DNA of 20,290 nucleotides from a virus, in the IMG/VR virus record IMGVR_UViG_3300025276_003456, positions 1-20,290 of that record; one strand, written 5' to 3'. The translations under genes and the position numbers were made by a program. Shown one piece after another: positions 1 through 6,134 of this stretch; positions within the stretch are counted from its first letter, which is position 1; each line of letters starts with the position of its first letter. The notes beneath the pieces are model-generated. The model did not search any database. It was not told the DNA's origin and saw only the letters and a list, made by a program, of their open reading frames with translations.

Positions 1-309
1 TTCGTATAGTGTACTCATTGAGTCTTGATACAAATCACTATAACCTACTTGATCGCCTAAGCCAACAAGTGCTATACTTTTATTGCTCCAGTTTACAGTT
101 TGCAAATTATCCCATGCTTCTATATAATCTTCTTGTAAATCACCATAGTCCCAAGTAGGCGAAACTATGATAACGTTTTCATACTGTTCCAAAACCTCTA
201 CACCATCTTTAATATCGTGTAGTTCAGTTTCTTGCATAGTATTCCAAATAGTTTCCGCAGTACGTTCACTATTTGAAGTTGTTGATCCAAACATAAGACC
301 TATTCTCAT
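1..309 (-). CDS. Flavodoxin (carboxyl end outside window)
   Basis: Reading down from the ATG at 309 gives an open frame to the window edge (103 codons). It begins MRIGLMFGSTTSNSERTAE, the FMN phosphate-binding loop typical of flavodoxins (G-S/T-T-T-x-N-T/S-E). Further on are SPTWDYGDLQEDY (about residues 57-69), the isoalloxazine-contacting loop, and LVGLGDQVGYSDLYQD, the GLGDQ.GY signature of long-chain flavodoxins. Flavodoxins are small soluble FMN electron carriers; known partners include radical SAM enzymes. A GAGGAG Shine-Dalgarno lies about 11 bases before the ATG. The ATG overlaps the stop of the upstream QueE-like stub (ATGA), so the two are translationally coupled. That position suggests this flavodoxin once reduced a phage QueE, or still serves another radical SAM or reductase step. 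The carboxyl end is not visible. Confidence 0.93.
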   Translation of the reverse strand, partial: MRIGLMFGSTTSNSERTAETIWNTMQETELHDIKDGVEVLEQYENVIIVSPTWDYGDLQEDYIEAWDNLQTVNWSNKSIALVGLGDQVGYSDLYQDSMSTLYE

Positions 310-377
310 CTTTTTAACAACTCCTCATTAGATTCGCCTTGTACTGAATAGAATGCTTCGCTATAACGCAACTTCAT
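306..377 (-). pseudogene. QueE amino-terminal remnant (23 codons)
   Basis: A 23-codon ORF starts at 377 and ends with a TGA that overlaps the flavodoxin ATG. Its first half includes YSEAFYSVQGE, closely matching the amino-terminal strand of QueE (7-carboxy-7-deazaguanine synthase: YSE.F.S.QGEG), where this segment precedes the radical SAM cysteine motif. Here the frame turns after QGES into NEELLKR and stops. The whole CxxxCxxC region and barrel are missing, so it cannot be an active enzyme. The ends remain perfectly coupled: TGATG with the 59-aa gene upstream and ATGA with flavodoxin downstream. This looks like an in-frame internal deletion of queE that kept the first 15 or so codons and perhaps the last few. 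It may also be translated as a coupling peptide. A chance resemblance is possible because the match covers only about 11 residues. Confidence 0.62.
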
Positions 378-556
378 CAGCGTACTACCAATGGCTGAAA
401 ATTTTGTGAGTCATGATAGTCGCCACTGTCGTAATAGTCTCGGCTTGCTGACTCTTTGATCATAGTGCCGTTACGCATACGATATGTTACAATCTCTCTA
501 CGCACAACACCAGTAGTATCAGCTTCAAACGCTGACTTAAAAGGACCTTCGGTCAT
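377..556 (-). CDS. Small conserved phage protein, 59 aa
   Basis: An ORF of 59 codons starts with ATG at 556, whose bases overlap the TGA of folE (ATGA), and ends with TGA at 377, immediately overlapping the ATG of the QueE stub. A Shine-Dalgarno AGGAG lies 8 bases upstream, inside folE. The product is polar with a central VVRREIVTYRMRNGTM segment and a Tyr/Asp-rich tail (RDYYDSGDYHDS). No catalytic motif, signal peptide or membrane segment is visible. It resembles small uncharacterised proteins of marine T4-like phages, but that is recalled family resemblance and not a search. Its place between folE and the queE remnant makes it part of the same operon. Function unknown. Confidence 0.82.
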   Translation of the reverse strand: MTEGPFKSAFEADTTGVVRREIVTYRMRNGTMIKESASRDYYDSGDYHDSQNFQPLVVR

Positions 557-1236
557 TTTGCAAACTCCTGCTGTAGTTTAATATTATCAAAGAATTCTTT
601 CTTTGTACCTGCATCATCTTTAAAAGCACCTTTAAGTACTGTTGTCTGTGTAAGACTGCTAGTTGCCATAATGCCTCTGTTCTCACAACAACCGTGTGTT
701 GCTTGAATATAAACACCTAGGTGTTCTGTATCTGTGGCTAATTGTATTTCTCTGGCAATATCATTTGCAAGTTCTTCTTGTAGTGTTCCGCGCCTAGCAC
801 ACCATTGTGCAATACGTGTGTACTTACTTAGACCAATAAGTTTGTCTGCTGCAATAATACCAATGTATGCTACACCTGCTACTGGCTGGTGATGATGCGA
901 ACACATACTTTTAAGTTCACTACGTACTACTAGCATACCTGCATAGCGATCTGCGCTATCATTAGGAAATGCTGTTGCTGCTGGTGCAGGATCATAACGT
1001 CCTGCCATAATCTCATTGTAGTACATTTTAGCAAGACGCTTTGCAGTACCTTTAGAGTTAGGATCGTTAACACGATCAATTAATAGTGTGTCTAACACAC
1101 TTTCAAATGCTACAGTAGCTTCGTTAATAAGTTTTTCTTTATCGCCTTGTTCTAATACTGCGCTAATGTTGTCACCCGCCCAATAACGCATATCTGCTTT
1201 AATCAGGCGAGCTTTAATTTCGTTTGTTTTAATCAT
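553..1236 (-). CDS. folE: GTP cyclohydrolase I (FolE)
   Basis: A 227-aa protein that converts GTP to 7,8-dihydroneopterin triphosphate, the first step of both folate and 7-deazaguanine (preQ0) synthesis. The family signatures are intact: RSELKSMCSHHHQPVAG (residues 105-121), then GLSKYTRIAQWCARR (135-149) followed by TLQEELA, and HGCCENRGI (181-189). The zinc ligands of the E. coli enzyme (Cys110, His113, Cys181) correspond to Cys112, His115 and Cys183. Length matches the bacterial enzyme. The start at 1236 has a GGAG Shine-Dalgarno about 6 bases upstream. A consensus sigma-70 promoter, a late-type box and a small hairpin precede it. With QueD and the DpdA-like enzyme in the same window, it most likely feeds deazaguanine synthesis for DNA modification and not folate synthesis. 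Confidence 0.97.
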   Translation of the reverse strand: MIKTNEIKARLIKADMRYWAGDNISAVLEQGDKEKLINEATVAFESVLDTLLIDRVNDPNSKGTAKRLAKMYYNEIMAGRYDPAPAATAFPNDSADRYAGMLVVRSELKSMCSHHHQPVAGVAYIGIIAADKLIGLSKYTRIAQWCARRGTLQEELANDIAREIQLATDTEHLGVYIQATHGCCENRGIMATSSLTQTTVLKGAFKDDAGTKKEFFDNIKLQQEFAK

Positions 1237-1251
1237 TTATTTCTCCGAGTT

Positions 1252-1269
1252 ATAGACGAGGATGTCTAT
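1252..1269 (-). other. Hairpin in folE 5' leader
   Basis: On the minus strand ATAGAC-ATCCTC-GTCTAT forms a perfect 6-bp stem with a 6-base loop. It lies just downstream of the predicted transcription start and just upstream of the folE Shine-Dalgarno. There is no U tract, so it is not an intrinsic terminator. It could be a 5' stabiliser or a translational control element, and is too small for a known preQ1 riboswitch. Confidence 0.45.
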
Positions 1270-1272
1270 CTA

Positions 1273-1280
1273 TATTTATA
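1273..1280 (-). promoter_or_regulatory. T4-type late promoter box before folE
   Basis: The minus strand reads exactly TATAAATA, the T4 late-promoter -10 box recognised through gp55 and the clamp. It starts at the last base of the sigma-70 -10 hexamer. Transcription from it would begin about 7 bases further and include the hairpin and folE Shine-Dalgarno. The region is AT-rich, so chance occurrence is possible. Confidence 0.5.
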
Positions 1281-1308
1281 TAATAACATTACTTAAACAG
1301 TATGTCAA
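1280..1308 (-). promoter_or_regulatory. Sigma-70 promoter for folE
   Basis: Minus-strand TTGACA (1308-1303), a 17-base spacer and TATTAT (1285-1280) form a near-perfect early promoter. It lies in the only gap between the 66-aa gene and folE, with a predicted start near 1273. It should drive folE, the 59-aa gene, the QueE stub and flavodoxin. Confidence 0.85.
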
Positions 1309-1312
1309 GTAA

Positions 1313-1513
1313 TTATGTAAAATGTGTATCAAGCATTTCAATACGATCACTTGCTGCTGCCATAGTGTCGAGCTCGCATTGTATAGCTTCAACAATATCG
1401 CTATGCTCGCCTATGCCTACACTTTGATGCATATACACCATGATGTTGGTTTTTGCACGTTCTAGTTCACCTTCGGCGTGCATTCTAGCTGCTTTGACTA
1501 ATTGTTCTTTCAT
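1313..1513 (-). CDS. Small conserved phage protein, 66 aa
   Basis: The start chosen is the ATG at 1513, which has a strong AGGAG Shine-Dalgarno 7 bases upstream; the same frame stays open further but runs into the gene before it. The product begins MKEQLVKAARMHAEGEL, followed by a helical region with VYMHQSVGIGEHSDI and a tail rich in Asp, Glu and Ala. It is soluble and probably all-helical. No catalytic motif is recognised. Related small proteins occur in marine T4-like phages, from recalled resemblance only. It follows the small membrane-protein gene after 11 bases and is followed by the folE promoter, so it is probably the last gene of the upstream transcript. Confidence 0.8.
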   Translation of the reverse strand: MKEQLVKAARMHAEGELERAKTNIMVYMHQSVGIGEHSDIVEAIQCELDTMAAASDRIEMLDTHFT

Positions 1514-1524
1514 TACTTTCTCCT

Positions 1525-1794
1525 TTAGTTTGTAATTAGTTGTATTAGTGCCCATATATTCATTAAGGTAAACCAACAGCACATTAGAAAGGCACTACTT
1601 CCTCTACGCCAGGTACTAAACATTCCTAAACAACTACCAATCAAATACAATGGTACAAAGATTTGAGTAGCAGGATTAAGAATGGTAAAACTTAATACTG
1701 CACTAGCTACAACTAGTAATACAGTTTCAGTTATTTCTGCATAAAATGCTGTTCGGTCAGTATTGTAGCTTTTTTTAAAAAAATTAATAAGCAT
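1525..1794 (-). CDS. Small membrane protein, 89 aa
   Basis: The ATG at 1794 shares its last base with the TAA of the phosphoribosyltransferase gene (TAATG), so translation is coupled; longer upstream starts would overlap that gene. The first 22 residues are polar and basic (MLINFFKKSYNTDR). They are followed by two or three hydrophobic segments: about residues 23-43 (ETVLLVVASAVLSFTIL), 46-59 (IFVPLYLIGSCLGMF) and 66-86 (SAFLMCCWFTLMNIWALIQLI), with a basic loop WRR between the last two. It is predicted to be an inner-membrane protein. No holin or superinfection-exclusion family could be assigned from sequence alone. Confidence 0.78.
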   Translation of the reverse strand: MLINFFKKSYNTDRTAFYAEITETVLLVVASAVLSFTILNPATQIFVPLYLIGSCLGMFSTWRRGSSAFLMCCWFTLMNIWALIQLITN

Positions 1795-2312
1795 TATAGA
1801 TACTGACCTACACATTCCCAAGGATACACTAGCCATACATCCTCTTCGGTTTTGTTAATCTCGTGACACGTATATGCACAATGCTCAGTAAAATCACTTG
1901 CTAAATTATCTGTTAGTGTTGCAAAACGCACATTGTTATTCCATACGGCATCCCAACGATTATCACTAGGTAAACAACCTGATCGCCAGTCTTGCATAAT
2001 CCAATTAAATGTAGCACCTGTGTCATTGATATCGTCTATAATAAGAATGTTCATTGGTTCTTTATTGTGACCAAATGCATCTTCGGCCATCCATAAGTTG
2101 CTTTCGTTTTCGCTAGTATCATCACGCAGACTTACTTTTAGTGCCTCACAACGAATGCCGGTCATGTTACTAATAATAGTAGCAGGTACATTGCCGCCGC
2201 GTGTAAGCCCTATGATATAGTCTGGACGCCAGTTGTCAGCATACATTTGATGAACAATGCTTGTACACATTGTTTCAATATCAGACCAACTATAATAATG
2301 TTTCTTAATCAT
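1794..2312 (-). CDS. PRPP-dependent phosphoribosyltransferase
   Basis: A 172-aa type I phosphoribosyltransferase. The PRPP-binding loop is ILIIDDINDTGAT (residues 89-101), preceded by a YIIGLTRGGNVPA strand and turn (33-44) matching the PPi-binding loop of Gpt/xanthine-hypoxanthine transferases. Family members join a nucleobase to PRPP, giving a nucleoside monophosphate and pyrophosphate. The length and order of loops fit purine-type enzymes; the substrate is not readable. The gene overlaps the upstream 74-aa gene by ATGA and the downstream membrane-protein gene by one base. In a phage with FolE, QueD and DpdA homologues, a role in salvaging a purine or deazapurine base is an attractive guess, but ordinary purine salvage is equally possible. 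Confidence 0.85.
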   Translation of the reverse strand: MIKKHYYSWSDIETMCTSIVHQMYADNWRPDYIIGLTRGGNVPATIISNMTGIRCEALKVSLRDDTSENESNLWMAEDAFGHNKEPMNILIIDDINDTGATFNWIMQDWRSGCLPSDNRWDAVWNNNVRFATLTDNLASDFTEHCAYTCHEINKTEEDVWLVYPWECVGQYL

Positions 2313-2533
2313 AGTTTTTTATACTCCATTTCAGTTTTAATTTCATCGCCTTGTTTGTCAACGGCAATACTTACCGCTAGTGTTTGTATATCGTCTATTA
2401 ATCGTTTACAAGTTTCGTGATCGTAATCTTTACCAGATATCTCTGCAAATTCATTTCTTAATCGATGTACTAGTATAGCTTTGTCTTTCATAACTTCAAT
2501 TCTTCGTATAAGGTCTTCAACTGTATGAAGCAT
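2309..2533 (-). CDS. Hypothetical protein, 74 aa
   Basis: A 74-aa, charged, probably helical protein beginning MLHTVEDLIRRIEVMKDKA. It starts one base after the stop of the 120-aa gene and ends by ATGA overlap with the phosphoribosyltransferase gene. The Shine-Dalgarno AAGAGA lies inside the end of the preceding gene. Heptad-like spacing of Leu, Ile and Val suggests a short coiled coil or helical hairpin. No motif links it to a known family. Tight coupling suggests co-expression with the phosphoribosyltransferase. Confidence 0.72.
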   Translation of the reverse strand: MLHTVEDLIRRIEVMKDKAILVHRLRNEFAEISGKDYDHETCKRLIDDIQTLAVSIAVDKQGDEIKTEMEYKKL

Positions 2534-2534
2534 A

Positions 2535-2897
2535 TTAATTATCTCTTTCTTTTAATTTTCCATTCCAGTCTTGTTTAACCATTTTATATATCATTTGAAA
2601 ATTTTCATATGACTTTTCTAAGGCAGGATATTCCTTTTTCATTTCTAATACATCATCTAAGAATGGAAATCTATCAATCCACTCAGTGCCTAAACTATCA
2701 ATAGTTATATTATAGTCAGGCAATACTGTAGTCGACGTATCACTTGTAATTGTTATAGTATTATCGTGATCAATTAATGAATTTGCATAATCAATAGACA
2801 CTGTTACGTCATCTTTAACACTATCAAAAAATTCAACATCAATAGTATTATTAGTAAGTGTGTGCGTATCGATAATAAAATTGTCTTTAGAACGCAT
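2535..2897 (-). CDS. Hypothetical protein, 120 aa
   Basis: The start is set at ATG 2897 because GGAAAGG lies 7 bases upstream and this gives only an 11-base overlap with the epimerase gene; an in-frame ATG at 2942 would overlap it by 56 bases. The amino half is acidic, Thr- and Ile-rich and probably beta-stranded (DTHTLTNNTIDVEFFD, then TITITSDTSTTVLPDYNI). The carboxyl half is helical and Lys/Glu-rich. The centre has LGTEWIDRFPFLDDVLEMKK. No signal peptide or catalytic motif is seen. Function unknown. Confidence 0.7.
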   Translation of the reverse strand: MRSKDNFIIDTHTLTNNTIDVEFFDSVKDDVTVSIDYANSLIDHDNTITITSDTSTTVLPDYNITIDSLGTEWIDRFPFLDDVLEMKKEYPALEKSYENFQMIYKMVKQDWNGKLKERDN

Positions 2898-3756
2898 TTT
2901 TATACCTTTCCAGTTTGTATTGATCAAGGCACATGTCTTCAATAGTTTTAGTTAGTGTAATGTGCTTTGATAAGTTATCAACTATACTTATAACTGCATC
3001 TCCTTTGCGTCTAGATGTTTCGATTATTTTAAATTCTTTGCCTGTAACAATCTGCATTGTATCAAGCACTTCTTTAACACTGTATCCTACATTACTTCCT
3101 AAGCATTCATACGGAGTATTAACTGGTCCATTGTTAACAGCATTTAATATTGCATTTGCTAAATCAACTATATGAACATAGTCTCTTATACATGTTCCGT
3201 CACGAGTCTCATAGTCAGTTCCGTAAATTTCTACATAGTCTCTTTTTCGTGCAGCACATTCGGCAGCAATACGTATAAGATGGGTTGGACTTCCAAGTTG
3301 TCTATTAACTCCGTCTGTACCGCTAACATTAAAGAATCTAAAAATAGTATAACCTTTGGCTTTTTCTTTAATTACATCTTCGGCGCCTACTTTACTAATT
3401 GCATATGGTGAGGCCATTTCCCATGCACTGCTTGTACTTGCAAATAGCACATGATCAGTATCGACATGATCTATAAGATTTGCTGTACCCATTATATTAA
3501 CACGATAGTATTCTGTAGGATTTAACAAACTATATGGAACAATACTCATTCCTGCAAGATGAATAATAGCATCATATGATCCCCAGCAATACTCGGTTAC
3601 ATCAGCTTTATAGAATTCATCACAGTATGCATTTATATTATTGTATTCTCCATGAATGTTAATATCCCAGCCAGTAACATAATGACCATATTCTTTTAGT
3701 AGCCTGCATACATGACTACCAATATAACCTGTTGCTCCTGTAACTAATACTTTCAT
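2887..3756 (-). CDS. GalE-like NAD-dependent sugar epimerase
   Basis: A 289-aa extended short-chain dehydrogenase. It shows the NAD-binding TGATGYIG (residues 6-13), a catalytic STSS run (107-110), the catalytic YAISK (YxxxK, 118-122) and TCIRDYVHIVDLA (about 188-200), a hallmark of UDP-glucose 4-epimerases. It would interconvert UDP-glucose/UDP-galactose or a related sugar. It is about 50 residues shorter than bacterial GalE (about 338), with the shortening spread through the middle and end. A GGAG Shine-Dalgarno precedes the ATG at 3756 by 7 bases. A glycosyltransferase gene lies upstream beyond one gene, so the two may make and transfer a sugar for DNA or a virion surface. Other nucleotide-sugar epimerases or dehydratases of the same fold are possible. 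Confidence 0.88.
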   Translation of the reverse strand: MKVLVTGATGYIGSHVCRLLKEYGHYVTGWDINIHGEYNNINAYCDEFYKADVTEYCWGSYDAIIHLAGMSIVPYSLLNPTEYYRVNIMGTANLIDHVDTDHVLFASTSSAWEMASPYAISKVGAEDVIKEKAKGYTIFRFFNVSGTDGVNRQLGSPTHLIRIAAECAARKRDYVEIYGTDYETRDGTCIRDYVHIVDLANAILNAVNNGPVNTPYECLGSNVGYSVKEVLDTMQIVTGKEFKIIETSRRKGDAVISIVDNLSKHITLTKTIEDMCLDQYKLERYKNAF

Positions 3757-3789
3757 TTTAACTCCAATATAGCAGGTTAAGTTGACTAC

Positions 3790-4305
3790 TTATGTGTCAT
3801 CTACTTCAAATAATGATGAATACGATTTCATATGTCCTCTGTTTCTTAATGACTGGATATTTCCAGGCGGCAACGATTTATATTTCTTTTCATACTTTTG
3901 TAATAAATCAAGTTCTTCAGATTCAAGTATCAACTTCCTTGTTGTAGCATCGTTCTTTAAGAACTGCGGAGTAGCTACATCAAATATAGAAACTATAATA
4001 TCGTTCTTGGTTATATTTGGAAAATGTATTTCCAAAAGGTTAGCAAACTCTTTTGCACTAGAATCACCGTTGCAGTTTCTATTAGGCCATCCAGGTGCTC
4101 CTAGTGCTTGTTTATATATCCTATTACCAAAAGTACCATATCTCCATTCTCTGTCAGATGATATTCCGTACTTTATTGTTTCGCCAAATGTAGTGCTAAA
4201 CATATAAACATAGTGTGTTGTATTCTTAGCTTTAAAGTTGTGGGTTATATCAATGGCTCTATTGAACCCTGCTAACCCGAATGAAAACTGATCGATATGA
4301 TTCAT
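3790..4305 (-). CDS. GIY-YIG-like protein, 171 aa
   Basis: A 171-aa protein whose early part reads HYVYMF (about residues 31-36) and then IKYGIS (44-49), followed by GNRIYKQA about 10 residues later. This arrangement resembles the GIY-YIG nuclease core, in which two short strands carry G-I/V-Y and Y-I/V-G, and an Arg-containing helix follows. The first motif lacks its glycine and the second is YGIS in place of YIG, so the assignment is weak. A conserved Glu follows in the carboxyl half (LESEELDLLQKYEKKY). It has a GAGG Shine-Dalgarno and begins right after the glycosyltransferase gene, one base apart. It might be a degenerate homing-type or repair endonuclease, or an unrelated phage protein. 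Confidence 0.5.
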   Translation of the reverse strand: MNHIDQFSFGLAGFNRAIDITHNFKAKNTTHYVYMFSTTFGETIKYGISSDREWRYGTFGNRIYKQALGAPGWPNRNCNGDSSAKEFANLLEIHFPNITKNDIIVSIFDVATPQFLKNDATTRKLILESEELDLLQKYEKKYKSLPPGNIQSLRNRGHMKSYSSLFEVDDT

Positions 4306-4306
4306 C

Positions 4307-5470
4307 TCAATACTTTTCCTCTGCTACCTTATCTCTATAACGATTGCTATCACGATTCCATTCTTCGCCGTTGCCTTGCATAATATCTATATAACGATCG
4401 ATAGTAGAACTAGTCCAATTACTAATTTTGCCCATATCTTTATGTGGTGCATCTAGTAACGGACCTAGTTTATTAATTGCATCTTCTTTACTCCAAGGAA
4501 CATACATACGTGTATAATCGTTTGCAAAGATTTCTGGAAAACTTCTGTATGCCGGAAACAACACATTAGCACCTAATGCATCTGCTTCACTTACAGTATT
4601 ACTAGTCCAGTCTTGTAACGCACAATTAAATAGTACTCTGCTATCATTTACAATGTTGTAATATTCATTCTTTTTAAGATTTTCGTAAATCTTAAGAACA
4701 CCTTGGGCTTCTAGATCTCTTGCACGTTTGATATACTTTGGGTTATTACTACGTAACGGCCCGCCTTGCAATATAGCAAACTCTACGCCTTTTGATTTGC
4801 TTAACTGTTCTGCAATATCCATATAGAAGTCGGGTTGTTTTTCTTGATCAAACCTTGCAGTAAATACAACACGCCTTTTACGACTAGCAAATGTCATTCT
4901 ACTTACACGCTCTTGCACTTCTTGTTTGTCAAATGCAAGTCCGCTAATATTATAGATTGGTGCTTTCCAGTTTGCAATTTTCATGTTAGCAACCATTTCT
5001 TCGTTGCTTGCTAATACACCAGTAACAAACTCGTTACACATTTCTTCATATAAGCTCATCCATTTACTCATACCCCAAACATGTACAAAGTCATCTGGAT
5101 CAACAGTTTGTGCTAAACAACGTATCCATACTTGTGGACGATCGCCAATTGGAATTTGGTCCATAATATAAGGAAGGCTTTCCATTCCGGGTTGAAACAT
5201 ATCTTCAAAGAAAATAACATCGTTGCCAGTTACTTTGCCGTTACGCATCATTTGTACTAGGTTCATCATTTGCGACATTGCAAAGTACGAACGACCATGT
5301 GCATCTAGTACCTGTCCTACTTGTATACTTTTAGTATTATCTATAGTAGTACCGGGTACTATAACGTAATCAATATTACGTTTTTTAAAAGCACGTTCGC
5401 TCCATTCTTGTAATTGTAATGTATATCTACCTTCATAAGGTTCTAGACCCATGTAAAATAGTTTTTTCAT
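4307..5470 (-). CDS. GT-B fold glycosyltransferase (GT4-like)
   Basis: A 387-aa glycosyltransferase. The carboxyl half shows the GT4 Rossmann domain: RRVVFTARFDQEKQPDFYMD (about residues 200-218; the 'R..eKq' strand and helix that bind the nucleotide sugar), FAILQGGP (about 231-238) and NTVSEADALGANVLFP (about 296-311), equivalent to the E-x7-E/G region of family 4 enzymes. The amino half is the acceptor domain and is specific to phage relatives. The gene overlaps the upstream 62-aa gene by one base (TAATG). The acceptor is unknown: DNA, a deazaguanine base, lipopolysaccharide or a virion protein. A GalE-like epimerase two genes downstream could supply the sugar nucleotide. No signal peptide, so it acts in the cytoplasm. 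Confidence 0.82.
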   Translation of the reverse strand: MKKLFYMGLEPYEGRYTLQLQEWSERAFKKRNIDYVIVPGTTIDNTKSIQVGQVLDAHGRSYFAMSQMMNLVQMMRNGKVTGNDVIFFEDMFQPGMESLPYIMDQIPIGDRPQVWIRCLAQTVDPDDFVHVWGMSKWMSLYEEMCNEFVTGVLASNEEMVANMKIANWKAPIYNISGLAFDKQEVQERVSRMTFASRKRRVVFTARFDQEKQPDFYMDIAEQLSKSKGVEFAILQGGPLRSNNPKYIKRARDLEAQGVLKIYENLKKNEYYNIVNDSRVLFNCALQDWTSNTVSEADALGANVLFPAYRSFPEIFANDYTRMYVPWSKEDAINKLGPLLDAPHKDMGKISNWTSSTIDRYIDIMQGNGEEWNRDSNRYRDKVAEEKY

Positions 5471-5658
5471 TATCTTTTGCCTTTGTTACGATTCTTAGCT
5501 CGTACCCAATTTTTATATTTTTGATACGCTTGCCACACACGAGCATCGCTTTTATAAAGGTCTGCTTCATTAAACGGATAACCTTCAGTTCGACAAAAAT
5601 TATGAAGATCTTCGAGATCATTAAAAACTTTATTTACTACCGGATTGGTGATAGTCAT
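5470..5658 (-). CDS. Small basic hypothetical protein, 62 aa
   Basis: A 62-aa protein beginning MTITNPVVNKVFNDLEDL, with a central FNEADLYKSDARVWQAYQKY and a strongly basic end (NWVRAKNRNKGKR). The ATG at 5658 has an AAGGAA Shine-Dalgarno about 10 bases upstream. It lies 18 bases after queD and overlaps the glycosyltransferase start by one base. The basic tail suggests nucleic-acid contact. No family recognised. Confidence 0.72.
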   Translation of the reverse strand: MTITNPVVNKVFNDLEDLHNFCRTEGYPFNEADLYKSDARVWQAYQKYKNWVRAKNRNKGKR

Positions 5659-5676
5659 TGTAACTTATTCCTTGTA

Positions 5677-6066
5677 TTATTGGTATTCAATATGACAGCC
5701 GTTTTCATTGTCTTCAGCGACATTAATAACAACAAATCGGCCAGGATATTTGTTGTTAATCTGTAAGTACAAGTCGTCAGCAATCATTTCGCATGACTTG
5801 TAATCAAGTTGTAATAGGTCTTCTTTGTATAAATTTTCTAACCAACGTTTAAATTGAATAAATTCAATATCACGATCGTTGTGTGTTACTTGTATTTGCA
5901 CTTTAAAATAAAATGTATGTCTATGCGGATATCCTAAGAAACTTACATCATACTCGTCACCTGTTGCTAGTTCAGGATCATCAAGTGCTGCTGGATATTT
6001 GTGTATACCTTCTTTGGTAAAGGTAACCCAAATACTACGTTTTGCATTATCGAGTGCATTTGTCAT
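5677..6066 (-). CDS. queD: 6-carboxytetrahydropterin synthase (QueD/PTPS family)
   Basis: Converts dihydroneopterin triphosphate (the FolE product) to 6-carboxy-5,6,7,8-tetrahydropterin, the second step to preQ0. The start is set at ATG 6066: an AGAGGA Shine-Dalgarno lies about 10 bases upstream and a sigma-70 promoter immediately before that, giving 129 aa, close to the usual 120. A longer reading from GTG 6150 would be transcribed only from upstream. Family features: a His in HKYPAA, the zinc motif PHRHTFYFKV (HxHxF/Y), EFIQFKRWL (the 'DFxxLK' helix), SCEMIADDLY and a closing EDNENGCHIEY. The catalytic Cys usually found between the first His and HxH is not evident, so a PTPS variant is possible. 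It is transcribed with the glycosyltransferase genes downstream. Confidence 0.85.
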   Translation of the reverse strand: MTNALDNAKRSIWVTFTKEGIHKYPAALDDPELATGDEYDVSFLGYPHRHTFYFKVQIQVTHNDRDIEFIQFKRWLENLYKEDLLQLDYKSCEMIADDLYLQINNKYPGRFVVINVAEDNENGCHIEYQ

Positions 6067-6105
6067 TTTAGCGTTTTCCTCTCTAGTACGCCGCTTCATA
6101 TAGTT

Positions 6106-6134
6106 ATAATACGATTCTTGTGTCATTTTGTCAA
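6106..6134 (-). promoter_or_regulatory. Sigma-70 promoter for queD
   Basis: Minus-strand TTGACA (6134-6129), a 17-base spacer and TATTAT (6111-6106). The predicted start is near 6099, about 33 bases before the chosen queD ATG and just before its Shine-Dalgarno. The -35 box contains the TGA stop (6133-6131) of the 180-aa gene. Confidence 0.82.

Noticed and set aside
1252-1269. preQ1 riboswitch upstream of folE
   Set aside because: The element is an 18-base simple hairpin without the pseudoknot tail or conserved loop of preQ1 classes.
2898-2942. Longer amino end for the 120-aa protein from 2942
   Set aside because: It would overlap the epimerase gene by 56 bases and lacks the GGAAAGG that precedes the ATG at 2897.
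3172-3411. Plus-strand ORFs opposite the epimerase
   Set aside because: They are antisense to conserved SDR motifs and have low-complexity hydrophobic translations with no support.
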